Positions 12,186 through 24,984 of a stretch of 64,000 nucleotides of DNA are shown one piece after another (position 1 is the stretch's first letter; each line of letters opens with the position of its first letter). The DNA comes from Aphelenchoides besseyi. Its lineage: Eukaryota; Nematoda; Chromadorea; Rhabditida; Aphelenchoididae. The stretch lies in contig JAMPIQ010000001.1 of NCBI GenBank assembly GCA_024699855.1, positions 13,950,001-14,014,000 on the forward strand, given 5' to 3'. A program made the translations under genes and the position numbers. Below the pieces are notes generated by a model, which was given only the letters and a program-made list of their open reading frames with translations, searched no databases and was not told where the DNA came from.

Positions 12186-14348
12186 TGTCAGATCGTTTTT
12201 GTACCAGAGGTTGTCAGGAAGTCAACAAAACTGATGGGTAAGCGGAATTCTCTTCTTCTATGAAGCTCTTCTTTTCGCGCGGTATTTTCGCCTTTCCCTC
12301 TATTTCTCTGACAGTAAAAAGACTGCAATCAAGTTTGTTTTTATACCAGTTATTTGCTTGTGAAAGTTAGTTACAGGTGATATTCGAAAGGAAGAAACTC
12401 AATTTATTAGCTAAGGAGTATAATTGGTGTAGAAAGAATTCACAAAACATATAACTTTTATTCAACATTAAAATCATTATTCCATTCACGGTCCCACCGA
12501 CGGACACTCGCACAAACTAAAGAGTGACCTGAGGATGGGACCGGAACGATCAAACGATCCGAGTAGTTAGACTAAGAATCTGCTCTTCGATTGAACCGTT
12601 TGGTCATTTTACGCGATAATCCCACTTACTAGTTGATAATTGAACAGTAACCGTGGATTATCGCGTTAATCGAACAGCGGAGAGAAGAGCAGACGAATGA
12701 GGAGAGAAGGAATGAGACGATGGATTGACTGTTTGGACTCATTTCGCGCGTTTATATGCTACCCGAATGAGACCATCGAAGCTGCAGAAGGCGGTACCCG
12801 CAGTCAAATATGCAATGGCTACCAGTGATCGGAACTGAGAAGGCGGTCGACATCTCTCGGTAGACAAAAGAGAACAAATTCAATAACGATCGCTGATCCA
12901 GTCAGATCATTTTCTTACTCCCAGACTTACCTCGCGGTAATTCTGATTTTGAATTTGAACGAGATTGGCAGCGTCCTTTAGAACGCAATCACATCTACCA
13001 TGACATAAACAACTATTGAGCTGTTGGCTTCAGGTCATATTCTTTACATGAAATTAGACCGTAGATTGTGAAGTGAACGCAACGAAATGACAAAAATCTG
13101 AACGAAACTTAAACGCCAACTTTTCGTTAAGAAATTCCGTTAACGGAAAAACGGTCATTTTTTTCACTCAACTTCGAATAAACGATCCTAAGGTTGTTAA
13201 CAACGAACAGTGAATTTCAATTGTGAGAACTTTATTGAGAACATGTAAAATATTGTGACTAATTGGCGGGAAGAAGATGATCCTTTTTGCTACAATTTAC
13301 TTTGCTATTCACTCGGATTCATCGACAAAGGTGGTGGAAACGTGTGATTTATAAGCACAGACGTTAAAATGGCCAGCAATAAAACAGCTTACAGTCAAGT
13401 CCTAAATCTTGCTAGTCGATGATAAGGGCGTGTACGAGTCCAACGTATTATGCAATAGTAGTTGGGAAGTTGAAAGTACGATCAAATAGCCAACTTACTT
13501 AGATATTCAACAATTCGGCGTGGCAAACTTTTCAAATCCTAATGTTTTCTTTCTGTTGCTGTTTAAAACTCAAATTTACGATCAAGGTAAAGAACGTCCG
13601 CGCTTCGGTATGTTTAAACGAACCAAAGTGTTTAATCAAATCTTTACTTAAATGTACGCTAAGTGTTAGGGAAATTCGGAAAGTGACCACGATGCAAAGT
13701 CTCAGTTTCATTAGCTCGGAAACTTGGCATGAAGAGAAACAATCAAAAGGTCGATTAAGTAAAATCGTCTGCCATCTGGAAAATCGTCATCCAAAAGTGC
13801 TGAAGATGGTTTTTAATTGCTGAAACAAATTCGTTTGCTGAACTTCGGCGTGTGAAATCTTGTTTTTTGGTCTCGGAAAACGACCCCTGAGGTCTTTTAG
13901 TCAGCGCGAACACTCATAATTTGTGTTAAGATGATTCGGGAACGTTGTTTCGAACCCACGAGTTTACTCTTCGATTCACCACGCAACGGTCCTCCACACT
14001 CATCACGCTTTCTCTCGGCGATCGGACGCTTTTTTTGCAGCAAGAAATTCGTTTCGCTCGTTGACAAGCCTGTTAAGACGTTTTGCGCAAACGACGTGGT
14101 TTTTGTTTGCTAAAATGGAAGACAACGAAATCCGATGCCGAAAGTGACTGCACGAAAATCGAACACGTCGACGGCGTTGAGGACAAAAAACGTACTTTCG
14201 CTGATAATTTTTTTGTTTGCTCTTTTGGGCTTTCGATTATGAACGTTTTTTGTTTGACTTTCTACCGCAACGACGCGAAAAGTTTCGGCCGACGGCGAAT
14301 TTCGATGTTTTAGATCACGTTTTTTGTTTTCCAATCTCAATCGACGTC
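12186..14348. other. Gene-poor stretch
   Basis: No exon series could be assembled on either strand. A hairpin is present at 12611-12666. From about 13,500 onward the composition shifts to T-runs mixed with CG-rich triplets, as in the neighbouring PAS kinase introns, so untranslated first exons of that gene may lie here. Confidence 0.4.
12611..12666. repeat. Imperfect inverted repeat / hairpin
   Basis: ACGCGATAATCCCAC at 12611 pairs with GTGGATTATCGCGT ending at 12666, with one bulged C and a loop of about 27 bases. The stem is 14 bp. It could be a structured RNA element or the remnant of a small palindromic transposon; nothing else identifies it. Confidence 0.5.
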
Positions 14349-17300
14349 ATGCGCTCCACGGGAAACGTAAGTTCGAATTGGGGGATTTGAATTCGATTCG
14401 TGGAGCTTCATTTTCAGCGACGAAGTTTTCAGCGACGGCGAATTTTGTTGACCCAGAAATCGGAACCGTCGGATTTGCCTGAAGATCACGTGGTTTCCAG
14501 TCCTTCGGGTCACGAACAAAACAGCGTTTCGTATTTCAGTTTTCAGCCGCCAATCGTGAGTTCGAATTGCGCGGCCTTCTGATCTTCGGATTCCAGTCGA
14601 AAGAGCCGCTCTCACCGGCCGCCAACGTTCTCGGCCGCGTTTTTACGTTCAACGATTCGGCAAACCCAAAGACCGTGGAAAGTCTACGACGTTCGCAGAA
14701 AGGTTGGTCTTTTCAACCACGTTTTCGGTGTCCGGAGAAGTCCTTTCGGTCGGTGATTATCAATTTTTGTGACGCAAAAACTCCCGTTCTCTTGGACTTA
14801 AAAATTTTGAAGTTTCCGGAAACTTTTTTTGCCGAAATTTGAGATTTTGACCGCCGGCAAAAAGCGCCGAGTTGTCGAACTAAACAAAGAAGAACTAATT
14901 CATTTTCTACGCCAATTTGTTGTCTACGTGAATTCGTCATATTTTGAATGCGCAAAGAACGTTTTTGTTCTACGAATTTTAGCCACTGGGGTCCACGGGA
15001 CGAAGCCGACTTTTTGTCTTTTGCTTTGCGTGGGTTTCTTTCACCAAAAACGATAAGTGAAAGAAAATTCGAAAAAAAAGAGACGACGATTTTTGAGTTC
15101 ACGCGTTTTCGGCGGCGCTTTTTTTGCGTCTGCGCGGTTTTTGGCCTTTGCGCGGCGAAATGAACTTTCGGTTTTTGGCAACGTCATTCTAATAACTAAA
15201 AGTAAAATTACGCTTTTCGCCTGCGGACACACCAACTCGACGTTTCTGTTTTTGGCACGATACTAACAAAAATGACGCGGATAATCGTTTTTACCGCACG
15301 ATACGAAGACCGAAAGGTGTTGGTGCAATTTTGTTTACGGGCACTTTGCAATAAACAGACGCAGATCACTGGCGCTCAAAATCATTTGGCTTTTTCAGGC
15401 AAACAAGTGAGAAAAATGACCAAAAATGATCGTGAGTTTCGATTCCTTCAGTTCGTTTCACGCTTTCTCTTCAGGCCGTCGGTCGAGTATTGCACAGACA
15501 ACAACGTCGGGAAACTCCTTTGCCGATACGTGAGTTTTCGGGTGCGCATTTTGAGCCAAAAGTTTCTTTTTCTTCAGTTTTGCACCCACGTCCACAGCTT
15601 CTTCGTTCTACACGTCCGTGAGTGGCGGTAATCCGCAGACGAACAACGCGATTTTGAGTTGTATATCTTCCACGGCCAATCAGAACTCGCCAACACAAAC
15701 CAAAAACAACAGACGCAAAGCGGTGATCACCTTGAATCCTGAAACTACCGAGGTGAGCGAATCGATGTTCCTTGAACTTTTGTTTTAGATTTTGATCGCA
15801 AATGACAATCTGCGTCGACTGTTCGCTTTGGATCACGATGCAATCATCGGCAAGAAACTCACACAGATCTTTCCACCGCCCGAAGAACAACCCAACGGTC
15901 TGCATTTTGCGTTTTTCGATCGAAACGGCAAATTGAAATCAGTCTACGGAAAACCGGTAAGTTGTGGGCGTACTGTCGGCTTTATTCTGAAAGTAATCCG
16001 TCAACATAATGAGCGATCAATAGCTTGTGGATTAGTTCTCAGATACAGGAAGCAATCCGACGTCTTAGAACTAATCCAGCACAGTCTGCTCGTCTTGTTA
16101 CGTATGAGATTATGAATTAAGCCCTTCTTCAACATATAGTTCGTTTTTTGAAACTTCTTTATTGTGAGAGAGTTTATAGGTTGATATTCGAACTAATGGT
16201 GAGCTCTCGACCGTTTGTTTATGGTCGTACGCACTTACTGCCGCTCCACAGTCAACTGCTGGTCAACAACGCAGATCGGCGGTGCGTTTGGACGATAGAA
16301 AGTCGAGTTTTGTCATTTAGATTCTGAGTAGAAGTCCATCGGCCTATTTGCCTAATTCGCCACCAATTCTAAACTCCACACTTTTACGGTGAGTTTTAAG
16401 TTACTGGTTGCCAATTAGGCGCAATTCGGCGCCATTTAAAACCCCGCAGACGGCTTGCTCTTTGGTGTTCAGGTGCTCCGGAATTTGATTTTCTTTGGCT
16501 TTTCTCGCAATTCCTTCGGATTACTCGTTAATCTTTTCTTCCGCCTTTTGAGTCCTCGCGTTTGATTCGGATGGTTGTGGCGATTCTATTGCGTCTATTG
16601 CCGATTTGTGGCTCCAAAAGGTTGGTTTCTTGATTGCGAACATGTTTCCGTATCGTTGGCTGGAAATTCGAAAATTTTTCTGGCCAAACGGTCCTTCCGA
16701 CGAATTGGTCTTTTTTCTGCGTTTCCCCTCCCGGCGGTCATCCGCTGACCAGTCGGTTGGTTGCCTCGAGGCGCCGTCAGCTGCTTGGCAGCCGGACAGT
16801 CGAATTGTGGTCGGCAGAGTGTAGACGAAGCGACGACGATATGCGGTCGGATCGATCGAAAGAAGCGGTCACTCGGCGGCTTTGCGCTCTCATTTCCGCG
16901 TGCCAGTCGACGACATGAGTTGCCAAAAAACTTTGACCTTTGCGGTCGATTGGAACGATGGGGTTTTCACGTTCGTTTCGCGTGGATTTAACAATTCGGG
17001 ACGCAGTTTGTAAACGCGGAATTCGATACCCGAAAGAGAATGTCACGACGCAGACGCGATTTTGTTTGCGCGTTTTTTTGTCGACATGACCGTCCCGGCT
17101 TTTACACTCACACAGAATGCGAATTGACCTTTGGGTTTCGCTCTACGGTTGTTATCGAGAGAAAAAAGGATCTTCGGATTTGCTTTCCAATTTTCCGCTT
17201 CGTCTCTTTTTTGCCAAAACGCTCGTGTGGAAAAAGAATTCGCCGGTCGGATGCTTCCAGAAGGAAAAGTCTTCTTTTTTCACGGACTTTAATTTCGCAG

Positions 17301-20300
17301 CGATTTTAACTTTTCTTTCATGTGAATGTCAGCCGGAGGCAAAAAGACGACCCGCACAACTCACGACCGACCCAAAACGCTCGTGTCTCAGCGCCGATCG
17401 TCGCCCACCCAAAAATTTTCGAAAAACCTTTTTGCAGTTTTGTTCTCGGCGTCTGATTCATCTTTTTCGTTGTTGTTGAGGCGAAAGCTTCTTGCGCTTT
17501 TTTGTGAAATCCGTTTCGTAAGATTCGCCGACTTTTCTTTTTGGCGGTCGAGATTCCCTCCGAAACGGTCGCCCACACGAAGACAAGTCGACTAATTAGC
17601 AGCAATTTCCGTGGTCTAATCCACGCAGAAAACGAGTTCCGATTCGAACGAAAACGCAGAGAACGGTTTTTGGCGTTCGAACGTTCGTTAATCCTTCACG
17701 CCAGTGTTTTTGGGTCAATCTTTTTGTTTTCCTTGATTTTCGATCGTTCGAATTCCATTTCGCCGCGCGTTTTGAGGCGTGAAATCCCAAAAAAGTTGTT
17801 CTGTCGACGTTTCCGTTCACGTCTTCTCGACGATTCGACGTCACGCGGTTCCTCTTCTCTATTCGTGTATCACTCCACTTTGCACGAATCACAAACAAAA
17901 ACAACAATTGCGCGTTTTTTGATCGATAATTTTCCAGTTTTTTTTTGCCATTAGCAGACACGAATTGTTTTTTTGCGCAAAAAATGCAAATTCCCGATGT
18001 TTACACCGCGATCATCGGCGTCCGTTCGGTTATCGACCTTTCTTTCGCCCCCCGAATGCGAGAAGAAGAAGAAGATTGTGCGCAACTCGACCCAAATTGC
18101 GTCCCCAAAAATACTCTCAACGATCGAAGCGAATGTGTCTGGCGGACTGGTTTGCGGAGAGACGACGACGCATGTAAAGAGGATTGTTGTCTGCAGGCTG
18201 TTTGTCGTGGAATCCAATCGATTATTCAAAAAGCTCCTTTTCCGCGTCGTTATCATTACACTCGTGTTTGTGGTTTTGCGCACTTCTTCTTTTGGCCATT
18301 TGGTTGTTTGCGTCTTTTCTTCGCCAGAAAAATGTCATGACATTTCGCTGAAAACTCGGACGCTTCTTACGCAACCGATTGATTTGTGTCGTTCGAGTTA
18401 CGCGTCATTGATGAAGAGTTCTTTTGCGTTTAGCGCCCTTCACAGCGCCGGCCTTTTTTTATCAGACGTCATTTTCCTGATCGTTTTCCCAGCGCATCAT
18501 CGAACATTCCGCGGACGGCAAAAAACGTGGCAAAAGATCGTTTTCGATCAGAGCAACAAAACGTTTTCCGCACAGTCTGCGAATTCGCTCTGGGGCGACG
18601 ATCGATTGGAAAGAGAACGTTGAAGTGGCTCTAGAGGTTGTAATCATTTCGAGGGCCTAAGAGTTGTATTCAGCTAGAACTACGAGCGCCATTTCAACGT
18701 TCATTTCATCGACGACTCTCCGCACTCAATCGTCTGTGAGTCAAAAACAAACGTAGGCGGACGTATTGACTCACGTTCTCCAATACGCATTTTAAATTGG
18801 ACGACGCAAAAACCTTCCAATCGGTCAATTGCGTGGCCTGTGAATTCGAAACGACCGGAAATTCGCTTCAATCAGCTGATGATCGTTTTCATTTCAGTTT
18901 GCCGTTCGATTCCAACAACGCGAATCGAAACGCGAATTCGAAGTTTCTGAACGTTTTGCACGAGGAAGAGACACCGAAGAAACGTGCAGCGCCGAAACGC
19001 TCGGACTCCGTGGACTACGCCGATTATCCGCCCAATCTTGCGAACGCTTCAACGTCTTCTACCATCACAACGACGTTTGATGCGCCGAAGGCTTTCGCCA
19101 GCGATCCAGCTGTCAAAACGACCCCCCAGTTGCGCAAAATCTCACCGTTCGTGCGCATGGAAAGCCAAGACGACGAAGAACCACCCGCACAAAAATTGGG
19201 CGCTGTCCAACGCTCCTTTGTGAGTTCAAAGGTCGCTCAAGTGTACTGATAGTAACGATTGTAGAGAAAGTTTGATTTTGGCGATCTGAACTGCACATCC
19301 ACTCCTTCGATACCCACGACTTCGCAAGCCGCGTCGCAGTTTTGTGATTGCAAAAATAGTGAGTGACATCAATCAGTTAGTGTCGAGTAATCGAGAGTTT
19401 TCAGTGAGGAACACGGCAATAACTCCGTTGAATCCACACCACAATGCACAACACTCGACCAATCACCATTGTAACGACGCTACTAACTGTCGTTGGCTCA
19501 TCCTCATGGAGCCTATTAACGCGTTGCACATCAACGTGATTTTGGGAGCTGCCGGACGTATCTTTCGAACGGACGATTCGTTTGCCGCCGTTTTGGGTTA
19601 CGATTGTACGAATCGTCTCTTCGGAACCGAAATTCGAAGACTCATTCCCGGACTCAAAACTGGACCGGAAGTTAGTGGCCAACAACAGCAATGTTGCGGT
19701 TGTTCGGTGAAACGCAACGGAATTCCGTTTTCCGCAATCGTTGTGGTTGAATTCGATAACGACCAGAATCCGATTTCTTTCGACCTTCAAATACGGTCAC
19801 TGGCCGCCATTAACGGTGTGCTCACGATTACCGATACGGGAGTTATTCATTCTTTCAACGAGAATTTCTTGAACGAACTAACGGGACGCGAAATCGGCAG
19901 TGAATCTACTGTGATGGTGAGTTTCTTTTCAATTGTTGGGTCTCTGTGTGGATGATTGAGCTTATGAGTTTAACCTTATTTCATTTGTTATCATTTCTGT
20001 TAACAGTATAAGCATTCTGGACATCAATGATTTTGGGAATTTGAATTCAATTCTCGATTTCAGTTGATCACCGATATTCTTCCCGGCTTCTACGAAGCCT
20101 CAACATTGGCATCACTCAACGCAGAGCAATCGGACGCCGCGGGCGGCGAAAAGAACGAAACCGTTCAATCAGAAGCTAGTGAAGAAGAGCAGAGCGAACG
20201 CAAACGTTGCAACTCAGTGCCTACGATTCAAGTTGGTGCTTACTATGGTCTTGCGAAACACATTGACGGAATCTTGATTCCCGTACGATTCGATGTAACA

Positions 20301-21683
20301 CGTTTGGACGCTCAACCGCGTCTGTTTGCCGTGGGCATCGGATACGAAAGAGGAATGGACTACGGAATCAATCAGTCAGGCGAAGAAGTCGTTGTACTCA
20401 CTCGACAGTCGAGCAGTGAAGCCGAGTCGGAGGACTTTGAGTTGCGAACTTTGCAATTAGCAGATCCCGACGACGAGAAAGAACCGGCCGGACTGGAGAT
20501 GCGTATTCACGATGTGACTTTGAGTGCCTTAGCTGACGAATCGAATGAAGCGGTTCGCGGCAGATACTCCGCCTTCTACGATACCTTCCAACTCATCGGT
20601 AATGGTACGTTCGGATCCGTGAAATTGGCGGCTCGCAAAGACAGTGGACTTTTGGCCGTGACAAAGTTCGTGTGTAAGGACAAAGTGCTTCCCGAGTCGT
20701 GGGTCCGTTCGACTTCGCGCGACGGCAAAATGATTCCGATCGAAGTGCACTTGCTAGAGACTTTGAATCACAAAAACATTGTCAAAGTTTTGGACGTTTT
20801 CGAGAACGACAAATACTATCAGCTGGTGATGGAGAAGTTGGGATGTGGAATGGACCTTTTCGAGTTCATTGAAAGTCATCCGGCAATGGACGAAGAGTTG
20901 ATTTCGTACATCTTCCGACAGGTTAGAAGAGAAGTGGAACAAAGCTAGTGGTCGCTTTTTCAGATTGTGGATGCTGTTGAATATCTGCATCAAAACTTTA
21001 TTGTGCATCGGGACTTGAAGGACGAGAACGTGATCATAGACGGAAATTTCTGCTGCAAACTCATCGATTTTGGATCGGCAGCGTATTTTGGTCGCGATAT
21101 CGTCTTCTCAACTTTCTGCGGAACAATGGAATATTGTTCACCGGAAGTGTTGACTGGAAACAAGTATCTGGGTCCTGAAGTCGAGATGTGGTCAATGGGT
21201 ATTCTTCTGTATACGTTGGTCTTCTTCCAGAACCCATTCCGAACACCGCAGGAAACCGTCCACGCCGACCTGGAGATACCGTGGAATATTTCGGAAGGGT
21301 TGTTTCAAGTGATCAGTTCACTGTAAGTATCGACTCTTCAAATCGAACTGAACCGCTTTTTTCAGTCTCACTCCCGATCCTAAACATCGAGCCACAATCA
21401 CCGAAACCAAAAGCCACTGGTGGGTGCAACAGACGGTTGATCCGAGTCGCTACAAGTTCCGCGAAGTTGTTCGAAATTCAGGTATCACTCTCGTTTGTTT
21501 CTCAACCCTTACACATGTGTTTCAGAACGTGCTCGTGTCTCTCCACCGCTCTACGTAAGCGATTTGCATAATCACTTGAAGAACGCCTCCTCATGCGGAA
21601 ACCTTGCAAACAACTCGACGGGAATGGAAAGCGGATCCACGAGTTTGCAGCCACAGGAGTCGGGAATCGTTTCAGCTCGTTAA
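14349..21683 (+). CDS. PAS domain-containing serine/threonine kinase (PAS kinase, PASK)
   Basis: A metabolic sensor kinase: PAS folds at the N-terminus, Ser/Thr kinase at the C-terminus. Secure exons are 15475-15532, 15578-15752, 15789-15955, a 19-nt microexon 16180-16198, then 19265-19358, 19405-19916, 20064-20921, 20964-21322, 21366-21481 and 21526-21683 (stop). The first PAS fold shows TTEILIANDNLRRLF and IIGKKLTQIFP, close to vertebrate PASK (TTEILVANDKACGLL). A second (INALHINVILGAAGRIF) and a third (TDTGVIHSFNENFL..ILPGFY) follow. The kinase domain keeps every catalytic element: glycine loop GNGTFGSV, Lys in AVTKFV, HRDLKDEN, DFGSA, and SPE in EYCSPEV. Likely N-terminal exons with Ser/Thr-rich sequence are 14349-14366 (ATG), 14418-14555 and 14597-about 14700, and an exon ending 19219 starts near 18,800; these joins are not all resolved. 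The kinase call is very secure; the exact N-terminus is not. Confidence 0.88.
16199..18660 (+). other. Large PAS kinase intron region with unusual composition
   Basis: About 2.4 kb inside the PAS kinase gene, unlike its other introns of 40-130 bp. It is rich in TTTTT runs alternating with CG dinucleotides (TTTTTTGCG, CGTTTTTT), and all six frames stay open for long stretches. A possible small exon is 16322-16388 (ATT CTG AGT..., donor GTGAGT). I cannot tell whether it is a decayed intron, hidden exons, or an inserted element. Confidence 0.45.
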
Positions 21684-21949
21684 ATTTCTTTCAATTTTTG
21701 ATCTTTTCACTTTTTCTCTCGTTTTCCTATCGCTTAAAACGCGTTGCGTCTTTCGACAAAAATTACACCCCGCATCAGTGTTTGTGTCTTCCATTTCGTT
21801 TCCTAGATTCACGTCTTTCACCAGATTCTAACCCAACACACTACGGGCTTCTCTTTGGATTCTGAGCGAGCTTCCGATCCATTCCACTCGTTCGCCAATT
21901 TTAACGCACGCGTTTTTGTTGAATAAAATAATTTGAGAAGTTTATTCGA

Positions 21950-23317
21950 TCACCAGTTCACACAACTTTCGTAGAAGTCCAAACGATGACCAGCAACCTT
22001 GGAAAGGACCATACACTGTTTCAGAACGGCACAGCCTTTCGAACACGTGAATTTGGTCCAAAGTTTCGATCTCTCGGCGAATTCCAACAGCAATTTCGAG
22101 TTGATGGAGACGGTTTTGGCGGGCACAATTCCGTATTCGACCCAACAGGTTTTGGCCACAAGTTGTTCCACTGGTACGCAAAGACCCGACGTTTGATAGG
22201 TGCAACGAGTGAACTTTGGTGAAATGAATCCAATTCCATCGACTGTTTGATAAGAAGCCAATCGTCCAGTTTCGATATCGTAGATCGCTGCTGACGGATA
22301 GGCGGACATTCTATATCTGCAAGTGTGTATCATTTGGAGTATGTGAGTTGTAGTTCGAGTTTTGTTCCTGTTGTGTTTCCGAATGTGTTAGATGCGCAAA
22401 CAATACTCGAGAGTTTGTAGTCTTATTCGAAGATTCAGATTAATCAACGACTCCCTTCTGTTTTGTAGACGAACAAAATACCACGTAATGCGTCTTTTCC
22501 GACTACAAACTTCAGCTCCCCGACCACCCGACATTATGAAAACAACGCAAAAACCGAATTGTGAAAACAAAAATGAAATCTCCCGTCTGTTTCAACGGAA
22601 TTACTTCCGAGTGGCCTTTCAATTTCAACATACCCATTGAACTAAACGTTTAGCCCAACACTTTTGAGTTTAATCCGATTAAAATTACTAACCTTATCAG
22701 TTCGGAATCAACATCTAGACTTTGGCAGGCGAATTGGTCACGAAGAATCTCTTCGACGTCTTCCGCTTTCAACGAACCGAATTCAAACCCAACAGGCAAT
22801 TCGATTGGCGAGTGTTCCAGGATTTCTCGTTGTTTCGTATTCGTGTAATAAGAAATGTTCCGCTCGTCCAGAAGTTTGTGCGGATGAGATTTGTGAAGAT
22901 TGAAATGTCTCTCCAATTGCAGTGCGATTGTCACTTCGGTGCTGTAGATGACCAGGAACTGATGACTTTTGACCAACTCATAGATTACCACAGCCAACTT
23001 CTCAGCGGCAGGAATCGTGAACTTGCTATCGTAGGAATTGGATTCCAAAACAATTCGATTACTAAAAGATCAAAAGTCACGTTAAAATAAAGAACACAAA
23101 CTGACCTTCGGTTGGCTATCAAGTGGACTGTTGCGAACATTGCGTTCATTCCCGTGACACATTTGAAAACCTTCAGTTCGCTTTCCTTCATCAAACCTGC
23201 TTGATGAAAGAGAAGAGAAGTGCGAAGTGTGTTGAAGCAGATTTGGCCATCGACTTGAACGATCTGATCGCCAAACTCGGCGCTTGAAATCTCGACAACG
23301 TCCAAAAGAAGTTGCAT
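21950..23317 (-). CDS. Glycine N-acyltransferase-like protein (GNAT fold)
   Basis: Three exons: 23317-23106 (ATG start, MQLLLDVVEISS), 23061-22693 and 22316-21950 (stop TGA). Both introns keep phase (CGAAG|GTCAG..TTTTAG and ATAAG|GTTAG..TTGCAG). The order of elements resembles the animal GLYAT-like family: an N-terminal half, then LPVGFEFGSLKAEDVEEIL, a PSAAIYDIETGRLASYQT strand pair where family members present the acyl-CoA-binding core, a late GLCVPVEQLVAKTCW segment in the place of the motif A helix, and a helix around the next strand (GIVPAKTVSINSK). Such enzymes transfer acyl groups from acyl-CoA to amino acids. The canonical Q-x-x-G-x-G loop is not clear here, so activity is uncertain. 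It is convergent with PAS kinase, 266 bp apart. Confidence 0.55.
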
Positions 23318-23980
23318 TTTTGCGTCAAAGAAACTCAAACAATCATGAGTTTTATATAAAAATGGCAACTTAATTGAATTCGATCAACGACGTTTAGTCA
23401 ACTGCACAACTCAAAGCACATAGATTTTTCTTCTCATCCGCGAAACGACAGCGGGGTGGAGCACGATCGAATCGAAAATACAAACTACAACACAGACTCG
23501 GGAACATTTCGAGTGAGCGGAAACTTCGGGACGGAAGAACGATACGAGCAGCTAACAAATGGGCGACATCGTGACTTAAATCATCTGCTCGTTCATCGAA
23601 GAAAGTGCACATGAACTTCTTCTTAATTGCAATTCGACTGAAACGTTAAGTCTTTATTGTCGAATAATACGGTTGTTTGAGTAAAGTGTTCTTCCGAAAA
23701 TATTAGTCGAGACTTCTCTCATCTGTTGACCTTCTTTTGTCATCAAAAGGCGACCCGGCAAAATCCGAATGTGCGAAACTTCTGATAATCATCATCCACT
23801 TTCTGTTTGATGATTTCACTGTCGAACTCAACCGCAGACTATAAACGGCTACACGGTAGCAGGCGAAAGCTCTTCACACACCAACAGAGACGTGGAGTTG
23901 AGTCTTCCGAAGAAAGTCGGTGGTTGTCAAAATGTCGCAGTATTTTTGGCGCTCATTCTTCTTAGAGTTGATTGTTGAAA
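23318..23980. other. Shared upstream region between divergent genes
   Basis: Between the minus-strand acyltransferase-like gene and the plus-strand Nup62-like gene. Short open frames are present but show no splice-consistent coding. It should hold both promoters; no FG-rich coding was found here, which matters for the Nup62-like call. Confidence 0.5.
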
Positions 23981-24909
23981 ATGTTTTCTAAAACCGAAAT
24001 GTCTGGCGGATTAACTCGTCCACGTTCCAGCAATACTTCTGCGACTCTTTCATCGTCTACGATCTCAACGAATCCCGCCGCTCAATCAACAGGTTTCGAG
24101 TTTTCCGTCTTTCACTTTTTTTGTTTTAGTTTCCACCGAATCAACCAATTCATCGACACTCACTGAGGAAGAACAGAAGGAAAAAGTTCGACAGTTCGAT
24201 GACCAACTCAACGAAATGAGCTCGGAAGTGGAGGTCTACAACACGATCTACCAAGAAAGCTTGGATGTCTTGAATTACTACGATCGTTTGTTGTTGGAGA
24301 ATCAAAATCGATTGGAGACATTCAATCTGGAGTTGAACACTTTGGAGGACGAGAAAAATCAGTTTGCTCACGACACGAAACAATACGAAGACATGATCGA
24401 AGCGGCCAATCAATCGATTGTCGATTTGAAGCAACAGGTCCACGAACTCGACGATTTGACGTCGACCGGTGAACAAAAACCGTTGAAATCGATTGCTGAA
24501 CATCGACATCAAACGTAATGCTCAAATCCTTTGTTCGTCCATTGATTTGTTCTTTCAGTCGCATGACAGTCAACGAAGCAAACGATCAATTCAACGAAGT
24601 GGAGAACCAGTTAAGCGAAGCCATGGAAATGGTTAGTTTCTTCGGATTGGCCATCTAAACGTCGTTTCAGTTGGCAGAACTTCAGAATACCGAAGATCGA
24701 ATTAAGGAGTCAGAAGTCGAAACTCCCGATGGGGTTTTGGGCGAAATTCGACGTATCTTGAAAATTCAACTCGCGAATGTTCAGAAAGTGGAAACTGAAA
24801 CCGGTAATTCCCATCGATCGAAAGTTCATTTCCTTTCGTTGTTTCAGATCAGTTGACAGAACGCGTCCAGCACACTCTAAGTCGATTCAAACTCAATCAG
24901 CAGACGTGA
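23981..24909 (+). CDS. Nup62-type coiled-coil protein lacking an FG-repeat domain
   Basis: Exons 23981-24092, 24130-24514, 24559-24631, 24671-24803 and 24848-24909 (TGA). All junctions are phase-consistent with 36-44 bp introns. After a Ser/Thr-rich leader of about 45 residues (MFSKTEMSGGLTRPR, then SST/TNS runs) the protein is almost entirely alpha-helical coiled coil: KVRQFDDQLNEMSSEVE, LDVLNYYDRLLLENQNRL, QYEDMIEAANQSIVDLKQQV, ending LTERVQHTLSRFKL. The pattern, with a D-R-x-L-x-E-N core followed by an E-x-L-x-x-L-E heptad series, matches the C-terminal rod of nucleoporin p62, which anchors the central channel of the pore. Known Nup62 proteins carry a long FG domain before this rod; none is encoded here or in the 660 bp upstream. 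A paralogue of Nup62 or another coiled-coil protein remains possible. Confidence 0.55.
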
Positions 24910-24984
24910 TCTCAATACGATTTTTCGTTATTTCGATTGTTGCTGATAATTTATTTGCAGATAAAACTACAAACTAATTTGTAT

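Noticed and set aside
14110..14340. Minus-strand frame opposite the start of PAS kinase
   Set aside because: Low-complexity K/R/F sequence created by the T-run/CG composition; no splice sites or similarity.
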